Assembly: GCA_024699855.1 (NCBI GenBank) | Contig: JAMPIQ010000001.1 | Coordinates: 5,518,001-5,582,000 of the forward strand | From: Aphelenchoides besseyi | Taxonomy: Eukaryota; Nematoda; Chromadorea; Rhabditida; Aphelenchoididae | Length of the DNA: 64,000 bases | Direction: 5' to 3' | Program-made: the position numbers and the translations under genes | Shown: positions 11,283-22,532 of the stretch, one piece after another | Layout: each line of letters starts with the position of its first letter | Position numbering within the stretch: position 1 is the stretch's first letter | The notes under the pieces: model-generated | Seen by the model: only the letters and a program-made list of their open reading frames with translations | What the model was told of the DNA's origin: nothing | The model's database searches: none

Positions 11283-13059
11283 ATGTTCGATTGTTGGACC
11301 TTGTCACGTCTGCTGATGGTAATTTTTATGTTTCTGTTGTGGGAACGAGTGTTTGCATTCGGAGGTTTTGATCTGGACACCTATTGTCAAATGCATGGTC
11401 AAAAGCTGATGAAACCGGATCTATTAATTTCACGGTTAATGCAAAATTACAGTCGGTAGGTGGACAAAATCGTCTGTTATTTTTTTTCGCATTAGAAGCC
11501 AAAGTCCAGCCGCGACACCGATCCCCGTGAAGGTCGAGGTGAGTTAATATCATTTCAATATTGGAAGAAAGATGTCTACAGGTGACTGTTCAAGACATTT
11601 CGGAGTTATCGGTTATGAGTAACAGTTTTACTGCTGATTTGTGGTTCAGTGCTATTTGGCAGGATCGACGGTTGGCTTTCCAGCATTTGGATCCATGTCG
11701 TAAAAACTTGTCTTTTGACGATACGTTCGAAAAAGTTTGTTGCTTTTGCTGAACTGCTCAAACTACTATTCAGCACATTTGGGATCCGAATGTCGCGTTC
11801 GTGAATACAAAAGCTTCGCGGATTCACGAATCACCGAAGAAGAACGTGCTTTTAATGTTGTTAGCCAATGGGACTGTTTGGTTGAATTATCGAGTAAGAA
11901 AGCGAAGAATCTTAGTTCAATGGTTTTTAGGTGAGAATAGAAGCTCCGTGTGACTTCGAACTTTCCGATTTTCCAATGGATAAAGTCACTTGTTCGTGGA
12001 GTTTGGAGTCCTATAGTTATAATACGGCCACGGTGACAGTGGATTGGGTAATTTCGATTGAAAGATGAACTGAATGCAGTTTGTTTGAGATGAGTGAAGC
12101 GGTGACTTTGATAACCAAAGACTTTTCGGCTTCTGATTATATTTTTGTTGGACTCAAGAACTACAAACACACGGAGGTTATGCATTGAACATTTACGTAC
12201 AACTTAAGACTTTTAGTATTACAAGGCGGGCCAGTGGTACAGGTTAACAGTGGAGATCGAGTTTAAACGACGATATTGGTTCTATCTTCTACAAGTAATT
12301 CACGGGATGGTTTCTTTCATGTGTTGTTCCAGATCTACGTCCCAAGTTATATTTACGTTCTGATCTCTTTCATTACATTTGTTATCGAATTGAAAGCTCT
12401 ACCGGCACGTGTTATTTTGACAGTCAATACTTTGATGTCTTTGTGTTTGCAGTTTGGTAACGTGATTAGCTCTTTACCACCAGTTTCCTATGTTAAGGTA
12501 AGATTAAAAGCGAACTCAATTCTAAATGTTTCTAGTCTGTCGATTACTTTATGTTCACGTGCATTGCTTTCATTTTTGCATCAACAGTCGAGTTGGCATT
12601 CATTGCTTATCAGGTAAACAGTTTAATCGTTTGAAGATAATTTGAGTGTTAGGAAAAGAAAATGATTCTACGAAGATTGAAGTTCGATTGGAGTTGGAAT
12701 GCTATGAGAGTGTTCGGTTGTGTCTACTCAGATCGCGATCCCTACAAAACACAAAGTTACTATGGAGCTCCGGTTAGTTATCTTACATGATGATTGTCAA
12801 AAGTTTTTATTTTAAGGAAGAAGCTTCGGTTGAAGAAATCATGGAACTTCAACGGCACTTTCGTCGAAAACCGTCAGCTCGTCGACGTCGCAGTCGAAAT
12901 CGAGCAGAGTTTTTGGATCGTGGATCTCGAATCGACAAGATTTCGTTTATTTTGTTTCCAATTGTAAGTTGATTAAAAGCCTGCGACTAGTGAAAAGCTT
13001 TGTAGGCATTTTTGCTCTTCAACATTGTCTACTGGGGACTCAACTTAACCAAATTCTAA
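11283..13059 (+). CDS. Cys-loop ligand-gated ion channel subunit (anion-channel type)
   Basis: Pentameric ligand-gated channel of the GABA/glycine/LGC type. ATG at 11283 gives a signal peptide ([20 protein letters not shown]). The ligand-binding domain follows: [44 protein letters not shown] and [13 protein letters not shown]. The signature Cys-loop is [15 protein letters not shown] (13 residues between cysteines). M1 starts at [13 protein letters not shown]. The M1-M2 link contains [11 protein letters not shown], carrying the PAR triplet common in anion channels. The M2-M3 loop is [11 protein letters not shown], and M4 is near the end ([20 protein letters not shown]). Some ten introns of about 40 nt, all GT-AG. 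The M2 lining ([16 protein letters not shown]) is unusual for a GABA receptor, so the ligand is not predicted. Confidence 0.9.
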
Positions 13060-13203
13060 TTCTTAGCGATCACATACTCATCGACAATCTAGCTGCTCAA
13101 TTTGTTTATTATAAACCTTTCACTCGTATTCTGCTTTGGAAACAATAAGAAATTACGCTGAGAAGTGATATGTACAAAACATGGCAAAACTGTTGAGTCG
13201 AAT

Positions 13204-14042
13204 CTACGCGATATCATGAGCCCACGTCTTTGTCCACGTGGTCCGACCGTTGGGAGTCTCCAAGTAATCTTGTTCGTCGACAAAATGAAAACACAACATA
13301 ACGCTTGTACTCTCGATGAAAAACTTCCATTCCACGTGGTCGATTTTTGTGATCGTCGTATCGCTACCAAAAACTTCTTTGCCAAGTTCACCAAAATTGA
13401 TTGTACCAAGATCCTGAATCGAAACGATTGATCACATAAATTCGCTTGAACTCACCTTGTCGTCCACAATCCAATAGACGCTAAAACGCATCGAAGTCAA
13501 GTGAATGTTCGCCTGTTTAAACGCATCGACGAGAATCTGGAATCGACGTCTGATCAACTTCATTTCATCGCTGATCGAGTCTTTGACCTAAAACAAAGAA
13601 AATAAACACTACGTAGAAATTGATTTCGAAGCAAAATTAAAATGTTAGTTGAAACGACCCGTGGATCGAATTCTAACTTTACTTCAATATCGTGCACAAC
13701 CTTCAAACAATTGAGATCTGGCTTGTAAGCATAACAACCACAGACACAGGCTTCTCGCAAATTCGGTGCTGCCTTTTTTAGATTCTCGATGCAGTGCTTA
13801 TAGTCCCCAGCACATTCTTCGTCAGATCGTTCGGCCCACTGGAAGAATCGAAGATTCACGGACGCTTGTTCCAATTCGATTTGCGGTCGAACATCGTCGG
13901 CATCAATCAGGTCCTCGATGTGCACCACCCGACTGGTCCCGTACTTAGCACCGTTCTCAAAAACTAAACGACCATTCAAAACCAAAAACGCAAACTCACC
14001 ATCTTCGCCCTCACCCAACGGTCGTGATTCGTATCCGCCCAT
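13204..14042 (-). CDS. orphan protein, four exons
   Basis: I do not recognise this protein. The ATG at 14042 gives MGGYESRPLGEGEDG; Gly-2 hints at possible N-myristoylation (inference). The joined frame continues FENGAKYGTSRVVHIEDLI, QASVNLRFFQWAERSDEEC, a Cys-rich ACVCGCYAYKPDLNC, VVHDIEVKLEFDPR, then RFQILVDAFKQANIHLTSM with SVYWIVDDK, and ends WTKTWAHDIA at the TAG at 13204. Introns at about 14000, 13660-13590 and 13455-13420 are short and GT-AG. An in-frame upstream ATG at 14219 would add a very basic leader that looks non-coding. The alternation of hydrophobic and polar residues suggests a compact beta-rich cytosolic domain, but this is not more than an impression. Confidence 0.62.
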
Positions 14043-14917
14043 CGTAGTTTTCAACTCTCGGAAATGAAAGAAATTTCGTTTGTTTTCCGAAAACTCGGAA
14101 ATCACGTGGCGCGAGAGCGTCGAACGATTCCGACGCCGGCAGCGAAAGAGACGACTTTTTTCGACTAAACGCGTTCGAAATTCCCGTCCAAGTTTATTTG
14201 CGTGCTCTTCACTTCCCAACCGGCAAATGAGCGGAGAAGATCAACTGAAAAGCCAAAAAAGTCAACTTCCAATCGAACAAAAATGTCAATTTGCAGGAGA
14301 CTTGACGACAAAATGGCGCCCGGAAAGCTTTGCTTTCGCTTCGGCCGGAGATCGATTGTTGTCGCGCGCCGTTTGATTGCGCGAATGGCGACGTGGTTTT
14401 TGCTCATCGAAAACCGCATTGATACGCGACTAACACGTGGTCGATTGCTCATGCCGACAAGTTGATTGTTACCATTGGAATAGAAAGAACTAGAAGACAA
14501 CTGAATTGGATTGAACACAAAGTATGTTCAGGGATTAGAACGTGGTCAGAATTACACTACACACAAGAACAAGTCCAGAGAAGAGCTTCTCGTTGATCGG
14601 CGGCAGTGATTGTAGTCACAGTTGCCCTCATAATGCCATTATCTGTTAACTCAATTGTTTGCTATGGATTTTGTTTGGGTTGTTTCTGTTGATCATTTGA
14701 GTTTTTCGATTGCTTTGTCAAAAGTGCAGTGAATATTGTCACTCGTAGTGAAATGATATTTGTATATAAAATTTGATGGCTGCCGTGTATGTTATTGAAT
14801 GAAATGTGGAGAGTCACTCGATTCAACGATGAGTCTAAAGGTCACGATTGCTGTTTGTTTATATTGTGTTATTTCATTTGGAGAGTCGGTTGATGGTTTC
14901 GCTCATTCCACTCGAAT
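14043..14917. other. intergenic
   Basis: Region between the divergent orphan and the transthyretin-like gene. Overlapping frames at about 14165-14518 on both strands are Arg/Ser-rich and lack continuity with either neighbour, so I do not call them. A TATA-like TATATAAAA box lies at about 14763-14771, some 150 bp upstream of the transthyretin-like ATG, and is a reasonable core promoter. Confidence 0.35.
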
Positions 14918-15431
14918 ATGCTCATTCAGTTGCTCGTTTTCGGTCTCTGCTCCGCGATTGCCGTTGGATTGCCGGTCTATCACACGGCAGTAAGTGGTAG
15001 TTTGTTCTGCAACAACGATCCCTACGAAGGAGCGGTAAGATCGAGGAATGGATGATCAAATGAACGGTTTTCAGCACATTGAACTGTTCGATTACGATGT
15101 TCTGTAAGTCGCAATCACTCTCGCTAGGTACTCGTTTATTTCAGACGTCCGGACGAGAAGTTGGGCGAAGTTCAGTCGGGAGCCAACGGGAAGTTTTATG
15201 TCGAGGGTCAACGAGAAGCTCTTGTGCCGATGGTTCCGTACGTTTCGATGTGAGTGATTGGTGAGAAAGAAGGTGATGCAATCAGATTTCAGAAGTGACA
15301 AGTGCTCGGGACAGTTGGTTTGCCGTAAAGTTTGGATTCCGGTCGATTATCAGTGGTTGGACGGTGCTCCGAAGAAAGTTTACGCAATGGGCCGAGTCAA
15401 TTTGACCGCTACACCCCAATCCACTTGTTGA
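14918..15431 (+). CDS. transthyretin-like (TTL/TTR) secreted protein
   Basis: Nematode transthyretin-like family: small secreted beta-sandwich proteins of mostly unknown role. The ATG at 14918 gives a signal peptide MLIQLLVFGLCSAIAVGLPV. The mature part shows the family layout: SGSLFCNNDPYEGAHIELFD (equivalent of 'G.L.C...P..GV.V.LYD'), LGEVQSGANGKFYVEG ('G.F.l.G'), then VPYVSI, CSGQLVCRKVWIPVDYQWL and a final VNLTATPQSTC. Four cysteines are present (C...C, C..C pattern). Introns of about 40 nt lie at about 15034, 15102 and 15249. The length of about 130 residues is normal for the family. An earlier ATG at 14829 is in another frame and gives no family match. Confidence 0.85.
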
Positions 15432-15754
15432 TAGCCGCCATTTGAATAAACAGATCATACAGCAATTGTCGATGAGGAATCTAAGGTCCGGTTCTTATTT
15501 CTGAGTCGTGGGTTGAAATTCGGAACTCTCGGTTTGTTGTTTGTGCAATTCAATTTTGCTTAGCGGGCGGTGGATGAGAAGTTAGAAGAGAAGTGACTGA
15601 GCTCGTCGATTCGACTGACGAACATTCCAAAGCGATTGCTCCGTTTGCGTTCCATTAACCCAAATCGCGTTTTGTTTCGGCGATCTCGAAAACCGACGAT
15701 GACCTCCAACATAAAAGGATGAGCGGTTGTTCGGTCTTTTAGTCAGTCGACAAG

Positions 15755-17235
15755 ATGCACGTAACGGAAATCACCGACACAGCGACGTCCACATCGTCGG
15801 TGGAGAAGAAGCGGTCGCTGCGGCCAGTGGCCATTTGTGCGGTTGCTTTTGCGACGATTTCGGTTTTGGCGTGTGCCATCACGTTGCCGATTGTTTACAA
15901 TCACATTCAAAGTGTTCAGTCGTTTATGCAGAATGAAGTCGACTTCTGTAAAGTGAGTTTGCACCCTCTGCTTTCAGTCATTGTAATCATTGGTTTAGAC
16001 GAGATCGAGAGACATGTGAGTTGTAGTGGTGGAGTGGTCGATTCGATTGCTTGTAGGTGGAAAGAGATGGTGCAGATTCAGACGGTTTCTGGACTCCCGA
16101 CCGTAGCGACGATGGATCGAACTCGTCGTCAGACCTACGATGCACAGCCGGCGTATTCGCACGGTTCGGCGCCGGGAATGTCCGGCAACCCGCAAGGTGG
16201 TAGTTGTTGTACGTGTCAAGTTGGACCGCCGGGACCTCCGGTGAGTTTGGTCTTATTCGATTGAATTCGGAGTCTTTGCAGGGTCCGCCGGGGCGCGATG
16301 GGCGACCGGGAGCACCGGGTAAGTGGAAAGAGAAGCAGCCGAGCTAATCGATTGGCTTTAGGAAGACCGGGAAATCCAGGGAATTGATTGTCGAAGATTG
16401 CAGATCACTGAACGTTTTTCAGGTCCGCCGGGAAGAGACGGAGTCTTATTGCCGGGTCCGCCGCCGAAACCGCCGTGCCAAAAATGTCCACCAGGTCCTC
16501 CCGTTAGTTTCGCTTTCGTATTGTAGTCAATTGAGTCTCGAGTATTTTCAGGGACCTCCGGGACCGCCGGTTCGTTTGTTTCGGTTGTTTCAGCTAACGT
16601 GCTTGTTATTTCAAGGGTCCAAAAGGTTTGCCGGGGCCTCAAGGTGAAGCTGGTTTGCCGGGACGGTAAGACGCGTTTTGTGTGGAATGGCTGAGTGTTG
16701 GATGTTTTCAGCGATGGTATTCCTGGTTTGCCGGGACCAATTGGACCGCAAGGACCACAAGGAGCGCCGGGATTGGCCGGGGAAAAGGGACCGCCGGGGT
16801 GAGGATTTGGAAGTACATCGAGCGCTGATCGTCGAGTTTGCAGAGAACCGGGCAAAGTGATCAACGGAGCGCCGCCGGGACCACCGGGACCACCGGTGAG
16901 ATTGCAAGTAGAAGCATCAACAAGCTCGTTTCAGGGTGCTCCAGGACCTCAAGGGCCTCAAGGACCACCCGGCAAAGACGGGTCGCCGGGACGAGTGGGA
17001 CCGCCAGATAAGTGATGCATTGACTTCAGTTTTATGTTTCTGTTGTTTTAAGACCTCCAGGAGATGTGGGCGAGAAGGGCGCCGATGGATTGCCAGGTAA
17101 TCGAAGACGACTGAAGTCCAACGCTCTTCTTCAGGATTGCCCGGACCGGCTGGAGTCAAAGGACCGCCGGGATCCCCGGGGAGTTGTGATCATTGTCCAG
17201 CTCCGCGAACCGGACCTGGATATCAACGACGATGA
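15755..17235 (+). CDS. cuticle collagen
   Basis: Structural collagen of the nematode cuticle. The N-terminus (VEKKRSLRPVAICAVAFATI) has a basic patch and one transmembrane segment, followed by VERDG/QIQTVSG-type linker and DRTRRQ, a possible furin-like processing site. The triple-helical part comes in blocks flanked by cysteines: CCTCQVGPPGPP, then PPCQKCPPGPPGPP, a long Gly-X-Y block, and PGSCDHCPAPRTGPGYQRR before the TGA at 17233. At least eleven introns of about 40-50 nt split the Gly-X-Y coding region, nearly all GT-AG and mostly in phase 1 within Gly codons. Two junctions are odd: the one after GRPGNPG near 16380 lacks a GT donor, and the one near 17010 needs either a non-GT donor or a Gly-X-Y interruption (DKPPG). 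Confidence 0.93.
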
Positions 17236-17990
17236 GTTTGTTGCTGAAATAAAAATGTTGTCAATTCGATTGGTTTGTCTGAGAACTGTTGGTTTGACTG
17301 CAACTCAACCGCAATTCGACAAAATTTGTTGGAGTGCAGAACCAACCCAAATATTAACAGCCACATTCTTCGGTTCAGAATCAAAAAATAGATTTCCTGT
17401 TTAATCTGAAGAATAACAAAGGATGAAGTGTCCGAGTGACCAACCTTTTCGTTGAGTTCGTATTCACTTTAAAGAAACTGATCGCGAGTAGTATAATGAC
17501 TGAACTAAACACGCATTTCCCCGGATCTCGCATCAATGGCCGACGCATAGAATCAACAAAGTCTGTGTAGCCAAACATCAAGATTGAAATCTGGAGTATT
17601 CATCCCGTCTTCCAAAGTCCCAAGACACGATTTGATTTCTTTCCCGCGTATTGAAATCCAACGTCTGTTAAATATCACTACTCAGGACTTCACAAACAAC
17701 TATCAGAATCGGTAAAACATTGTCGCGTTACAGTAACAAACCTAATGGAACGATGTATTCAGTTCATATGATAAAGCAGTCGATTTGATGGCACTCGACA
17801 ACCAGTTTCATTTCTCCCGTATGTTAACAATCATACATTTAGTTGTTGTTTTAGAAGTTCGCTCAATCGTTCAATCAAATTGTGCCGATTTTGGTCGTTG
17901 ATTTCGTGTATCAACCTTGACTACATAAGTTGTCCAAAATCGTGTTCGATTGGTGTTCAAAGCGTTTATTGTGTTCGACTCTGAGTAAAC
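17236..17990. other. intergenic between convergent genes
   Basis: About 750 bp between the 3' ends of the collagen and the orphan minus-strand gene. No motif-bearing frame was seen. It contains AATAAA-like sites just after the collagen stop (near 17250), consistent with polyadenylation. Confidence 0.4.
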
Positions 17991-19276
17991 CTAATGGACA
18001 ACAAAAAGCAAGAGAGTCATGAACGCATAATCGAAGAAGAAACGAATCGAAAGTGACTTCTCAATGAACGGCGCCAGCAAACTATCCACGTCGTCGGTGC
18101 TAGAAGACAACAAACTCATTCGATTGATCTACGAACTTACCACTCTCCCGGTTCGACAGTCGAACCGGTGGACGGATCACGGCGTTTGAAGAACCAGTCA
18201 GAGCGCTTCACAAATGGAATACGAACGGAAGCCGCGTGCTCTTCCGGGAATTGATCGTCCATGAAGGTAGTCAAATTCTTCGGAATGAAGTACGTGAAGC
18301 TGGAATGGCCCTAGACTCGTCGTTAGTCTCTACTTACTCGCTCTCGTGATCGTAAACAAAAAAGCCGTGATTGAAACTGAAGATTGAAGGAGAACAAATC
18401 AGCTGACTGTAGAAACTCACTCGCTTTTTGGTTTGTAGAAGACCGTGACGTTGAAAATATGATACAAGATTGGATATTCCCACTCGACGATTTCGTAAAT
18501 CGATGCGCCGTCTTCGTCGGATTTGAATGCACAATATGGAGAAGCTGGTTTATCGCCATTCATCTGAACTTGTCGTCGATCGACTCAAGAAACTGGTTTG
18601 GACTTACAGCAAAACACTTCTTGATCTGATTCGTGAGCTCAGAAGTTAAGCCATCAAGTGCTTCGTCAATTGTTTTCAGTGGACACAAACTTTGATCGAC
18701 GTGTCCAGGTGGTTGTCTGGAAAGTTGCAGGGAATCCACCACATGAGTCGAGTTGATCAAGACGAAGTTGTTGAACATGAACGCTTTCAATGGAACATCC
18801 AGTTCCCAGTTCGAAAGAAAGCGATCAACTTCTTCTCCCGGTTTTCCAGCCGTCGGAGAACTGAACGACGGCGATTAGTGTTTTTGTACTTCGACCAACC
18901 ACAGCAAAAGATCCATGTTGCTATGCGGGTCGTACTCGAGCAAGTAGTTTTGACCGATCGTTGGCTGAAGCATCAAATGTAGTCCGTCATTCTTTGCCGC
19001 CATCGCGTAAGCAACAACCGGTGCTTTTTTGTACTCGCCTGAGAACCATATTGTTCACGTGCTCTACCTGACCACTTACTGCAGATAATAAATGTTCCTG
19101 TGTTGTTCTCGTTCAGTCCAATCCAGAGCTCTCGATAGGCCTCAAATTCGCCATCAACGATCGAAATGGCGTCTTCCGTATTCACTAAACAAAGAGGTGA
19201 GAGAAGAGAATTGAGGGATCAAAGAACCTGATGCACGAGCCAAACCAACGACCAAAAACACCCCAAGAAACCACAT
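17991..19276 (-). CDS. orphan secreted/membrane glycoprotein
   Basis: I do not recognise the family. ATG at 19276 gives signal peptide MWFLGVFLVVGLARAS. Joined exons then read through NTEDAISIVDGEFEAYRELW, APVVAYAMAAKNDGLHLML, DRFLSNWELDVPLKAFMFNN, SLCPLKTIDEALDGLTSEL, IYEIVEWEYPILYHIFNVTV, FVYDHESDFTYFIPKNLTTF and VKRSDWFFKRRDPSTGSTVE, ending in a hydrophobic C-terminus (IRFFFDYAFMTLLLFVVH) at 17991. N-glycosylation sequons NNTG, NSTH, NVT and NLT are present. About eight introns of 38-45 nt, all GT-AG, join in frame. The terminal hydrophobic tail could be a single membrane anchor or a GPI signal. Neighbours give no clue. Confidence 0.72.
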
Positions 19277-19650
19277 TAACTAGTCGAAGCAGAAAATCGT
19301 TCACCACCAAATCAACAGCAGAAATTGACAATTGAATGAGTTGAAAAGCTGGTGGTTGAGAAATTAGCGATTCATAGAAATCAGTTTAAGCACATTGAGA
19401 AGCCGGTAGAAGTTTTGGTTGTTACTTGACGGTTACCAAACAAATCTCAACAACCACTTCTATTGCTTCTGTAAGAAATGCATATAAGTAAGATTATTCA
19501 GTTGTTTTAGAAGATAGTCAATTGAAGAGCATGTCGACATCTAATGATCGTCTTTCAGTTTGTTTATTTGCATAACCTTAACATTCTTGCTGTCGAGCAA
19601 CCTTTTGGTCATTCGTCGGTTCGTTGACGTTCGTGTCCAGTCGCTTCGAA

Positions 19651-21639
19651 ATGGTCGATCAGGCGCTTAGCAATTCGGATGCCGATTTGAACGAGATAAC
19701 AGATTTCGTTTCAAACAATTTGGCCATCTATGAAGCGGCACTCAACAAGAAGAGCAAATCGAAAAACAAGTGGAGTGGAAATTTGGAAGACTTTGAGATC
19801 CAAGAGCGTTTGGGTTACAGTTGGTAAGAGTTCATGTAGGACAAGTATTCAAATCTCACTTTCAAGGTACGGCGACATCTTTTCGATCACAAACCGCCGT
19901 CAAGGAAACATCACGTGTATGTTAAAGGCAACTCGCATTTTCCCGTCGATTCAATGGCATTTGGTGGATTTGTTCAGCTGACCATTCGTTAACTTTGTGA
20001 TTTCTAGCGTTTGGAGTTGGCGGCTCTCGCGGAGTTGAAGCACGAAAATCTGATTGAAGTGAAACGTGCGTTCGTTCGTTACGGCATTCTGTTCACAGTG
20101 GTTCCATTACACGTCAATGTTGAGGACATTGTCAACGTTCTGAAACCCTCAAACGTGCTTTCCAACATTTTGTAAGTTGAGATTACTATCTAGCTAAGAG
20201 CTTCTTAGGCCCGTCAGTCTTGCGACCACCATGCGAATGCCCGTGTTGGGATCGTTGATTCGCCAACTCTACCGCGCAGTTACCTATCTCCACAATAACG
20301 AGTTAGTGCATTTGGATTTGAAGGTATATGGCAGACGTAAAAATAAGTGTATTCGTTTATTTCAGCCTGCAAATTTGGTTCTGACGGAGAATGGTGTTCT
20401 GAAGTTGTGTGACTTGGCGGTGTCTCAACAGTTGTCGTCGTTCGAGTTGCACGATTTTCATCGATTGGCTGAACCCAAACGTTTCGTTGCTCCGGAAGTT
20501 GCGGCGTATGAAGACTTTGATTGTCGTGCTGACACCTGGTGCTTCGCTTTGTGTTGCATTCAATTGGCTTTTGGTTTGCAGCCGTTCGAAACTGCCGACA
20601 TTGAACTTAACGGAACGATTATGCCGTTAGCTTTTGCCACTAACGAAAAGGTGTCTTCTTGTCCATTGCTTCTCTGCACATTCTGAACATTTAGGAGGTT
20701 CCATTGGAAACAATTTACCGTCACGGTCAGCTTTTGGGACGTTCCATGCCACCGGCAATGCTCTCGTTCGTTCGTGCCTGTTTGATTGGTCGTGCTGATC
20801 GTCGTCCAACACTCAAGGAGTTGCGTCGTCACGAGTTCATTCGTGGATGCATGGTCGCTCCTGAGCTTCTGGTCGAGGAATTGATGACCAATTGTGAGTT
20901 GCCATTGAAATTCGAGTTCATTTCTTGTTCAGCATTGTGTTATCAATATCAGAAACAACGTGCAGTTACCGCCAAACAACAAGCGCAAAAATTGCTCAAC
21001 AGCATGCCACAAACTTCCTGGATTGAGGAGCTTCTTAAAAGCCATCTTCGTCCATGCGATCACACGACAGTCATTCACATAATCGGCTTTGAACCGCAAT
21101 CCTCGCATGTAACTACCGAATCAAATTTCTAAACCCTCGATTTAGCGTCGTGAATTGAAATTGCCGGTTTCGTTGAAGTTAAAAAATCGTTTGTTGGACG
21201 AGTTGCTTCGTCATCGTTTGTTCGAGTGGTTGGATGAACGAGCTTTCAGGTCACTCAAGAACTCTAACAAATCAAAATACTTTCTTTCAGTTTACACAAC
21301 TTCTACCAACTCGCAGCTAAAGTTCTTCGCTTGTTCTCCGACTACAAACAACACAAAGATGAACGTTTCTTTCGCACCACCCTCGCCATGCATCCCGATC
21401 CCAAATGCCCGGACGTGGAAGTCGATCGCCGTTTGAACGAAATTCGCGGCCACGAGTACGTTTATCTCGTCTACATTGTCGACGCTCAATGGGCTGGCGA
21501 GGCTGCCGACTGGTTGAAGAGTTCTGAACACTTCTTGATCAAAGCTGGCTACTGCAAAGCAGAGGGATTGATGGAACACGCTTATCACACTCTTCTCCAG
21601 ATTTACAAAAAAGCCAAGCCAATTTCATTGCCATTTTAA
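19651..21639 (+). CDS. divergent LKB1/STK11-like serine/threonine kinase with extra C-terminal domain
   Basis: Kinase-fold protein. The N-lobe has a degenerate Gly loop (LGYSWYGDIF), a Lys in CMLKATRI and ELAALAELKHENLIEVKRAF. The catalytic loop is HLDLKPANL, with Asp, Lys and Asn kept. The metal motif is KLCDLAVSQ, with Asp kept, resembling the SDLGVAE of LKB1. It continues with FVAPEVAAYEDFDCRADTW (APE), GLQPFE and a final RRPTLKELRRHEF. The spacing and the 'LVLTENGVLKLCDLAV' block are closest to LKB1/PAR-4 among kinases I know, so it may be active. After about residue 300 comes a domain I do not recognise: EELLKSHLRPCDHTTVIHII, KNRLLDELLRHRLFEWLDE, DVEVDRRLNEIRGHEYVYL and EHAYHTLLQIYKKAKP. 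Nine GT-AG introns of about 40 nt. The link to LKB1 is an inference. Confidence 0.7.
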
Positions 21640-22351
21640 TTCACATTGAAATGAAAGGTTTTCTGCAAAAATAAACGTTTTTGAGCCAAACTTACGGTTG
21701 TTGTGCTTCACAACTCTAATATCTGAAAGTAAAAAAGCTCAAATTCAGTGGTTGAATCATTTGATCAAAAAAATCTATTTGATATTGAACCTGTTTACGA
21801 CTATTCAGTTTATGAAACAGAAGAAAGTTCGAAGCTGACTAAGGTAACAAGATTGGAATGCTGATGAGGTTAAATGAATGAAAACAACTTTTGTTATATC
21901 GTTCAAATACACGTAGACAGTTTTCATGAACGGCAAAACACAATTCCGACTTGATGAAACAGATCTATCAATTCACGAATGCACAATGTTATTTGCCATT
22001 TGTGACATATAAAGGCGACGTCATAGAAATCGATGTTGTTCTCGGGCTTCTGTTCTTATAAAGTAAGTGGTTTGTCACATTGATCGATTTCTGTTTTAGA
22101 ATGCTGCCAAACTCACGACTACGCAAATAGTCAAATCGGGTTTGTTTTCACTCTTTAAAGAATTTGGAAATGTATCTGTCCGAAAGCTGCACAATCCTTT
22201 AAAAGCACCTATGTCGAAGCAAATACGATAGTTGACGGCATAAACAAAGGTCTTAGATGAATGTTTTGGCATGAAAGGAAAAAAGTTATGAACAGAATGG
22301 AAGTTTAGACGTAAACCACGAGTAAAAGTGAACGCAATTGATCGGAATGTA
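21640..22351. other. intergenic
   Basis: About 700 AT-rich bases after the kinase-like gene. An AATAAA-like site (AATAAACG, about 21670) lies just after its stop. I see no gene in the rest. Confidence 0.4.
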
Positions 22352-22532
22352 AAAACCACTCACTCACTCTCCGACCACGTAGCAAGGATGGCCGAGCGGT
22401 CTAAGGCGCTGCACTCAAGAATCACCAGCGGTTCTTCCGTCGAATGTGACGGTCCATGGGCGGTTGCAGTATCTTCGGATGCGTGGGTTCGAATCCCACT
22501 TCTTGCAGTAACCTTTTTGCCAGATTTCTTTT
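22352..22532 (+). repeat. 181-bp direct duplication containing tRNA-Leu, copy 1
   Basis: This segment recurs at 25806-25986 with a single difference that I can see (ACTCACTC versus ACTCACTT in the 5' flank). The match covers 30 bp upstream of the tRNA, the whole intron-containing tRNA, and 25 bp downstream (GTAACCTTTTTGCCAGATTT plus T-rich end, the likely Pol III terminator). Similarity stops sharply on both sides. Confidence 0.85.
22382..22507 (+). tRNA. tRNA-Leu(CAA), intron-containing
   Basis: Acceptor stem GCAAGGA pairs with TTCTTGC, followed by discriminator A. The A box is seen in TGGCCGAGCGGTCTAAGGC and the B box in GTGGGTTCGAATCCCAC. The anticodon arm is CTGCA-CTCAAG...T-TGCAG, giving anticodon CAA. 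An intron of about 43 nt sits after position 37, the usual place, with the typical Leu long variable arm after it. It is identical in sequence to the copy at 25836-25961. Confidence 0.93.

Noticed and set aside
14165..14518. Overlapping frames on both strands upstream of the orphan at 13204-14042
   Set aside because: Arg/Ser-rich without motifs, and the minus-strand extension to ATG 14219 adds an implausibly basic leader.
17000..17055. AT-AC (U12-type) intron in the collagen gene
   Set aside because: The start ATAAGTG is not the U12 consensus and the end is AAG, so a minor spliceosome intron is not supported.
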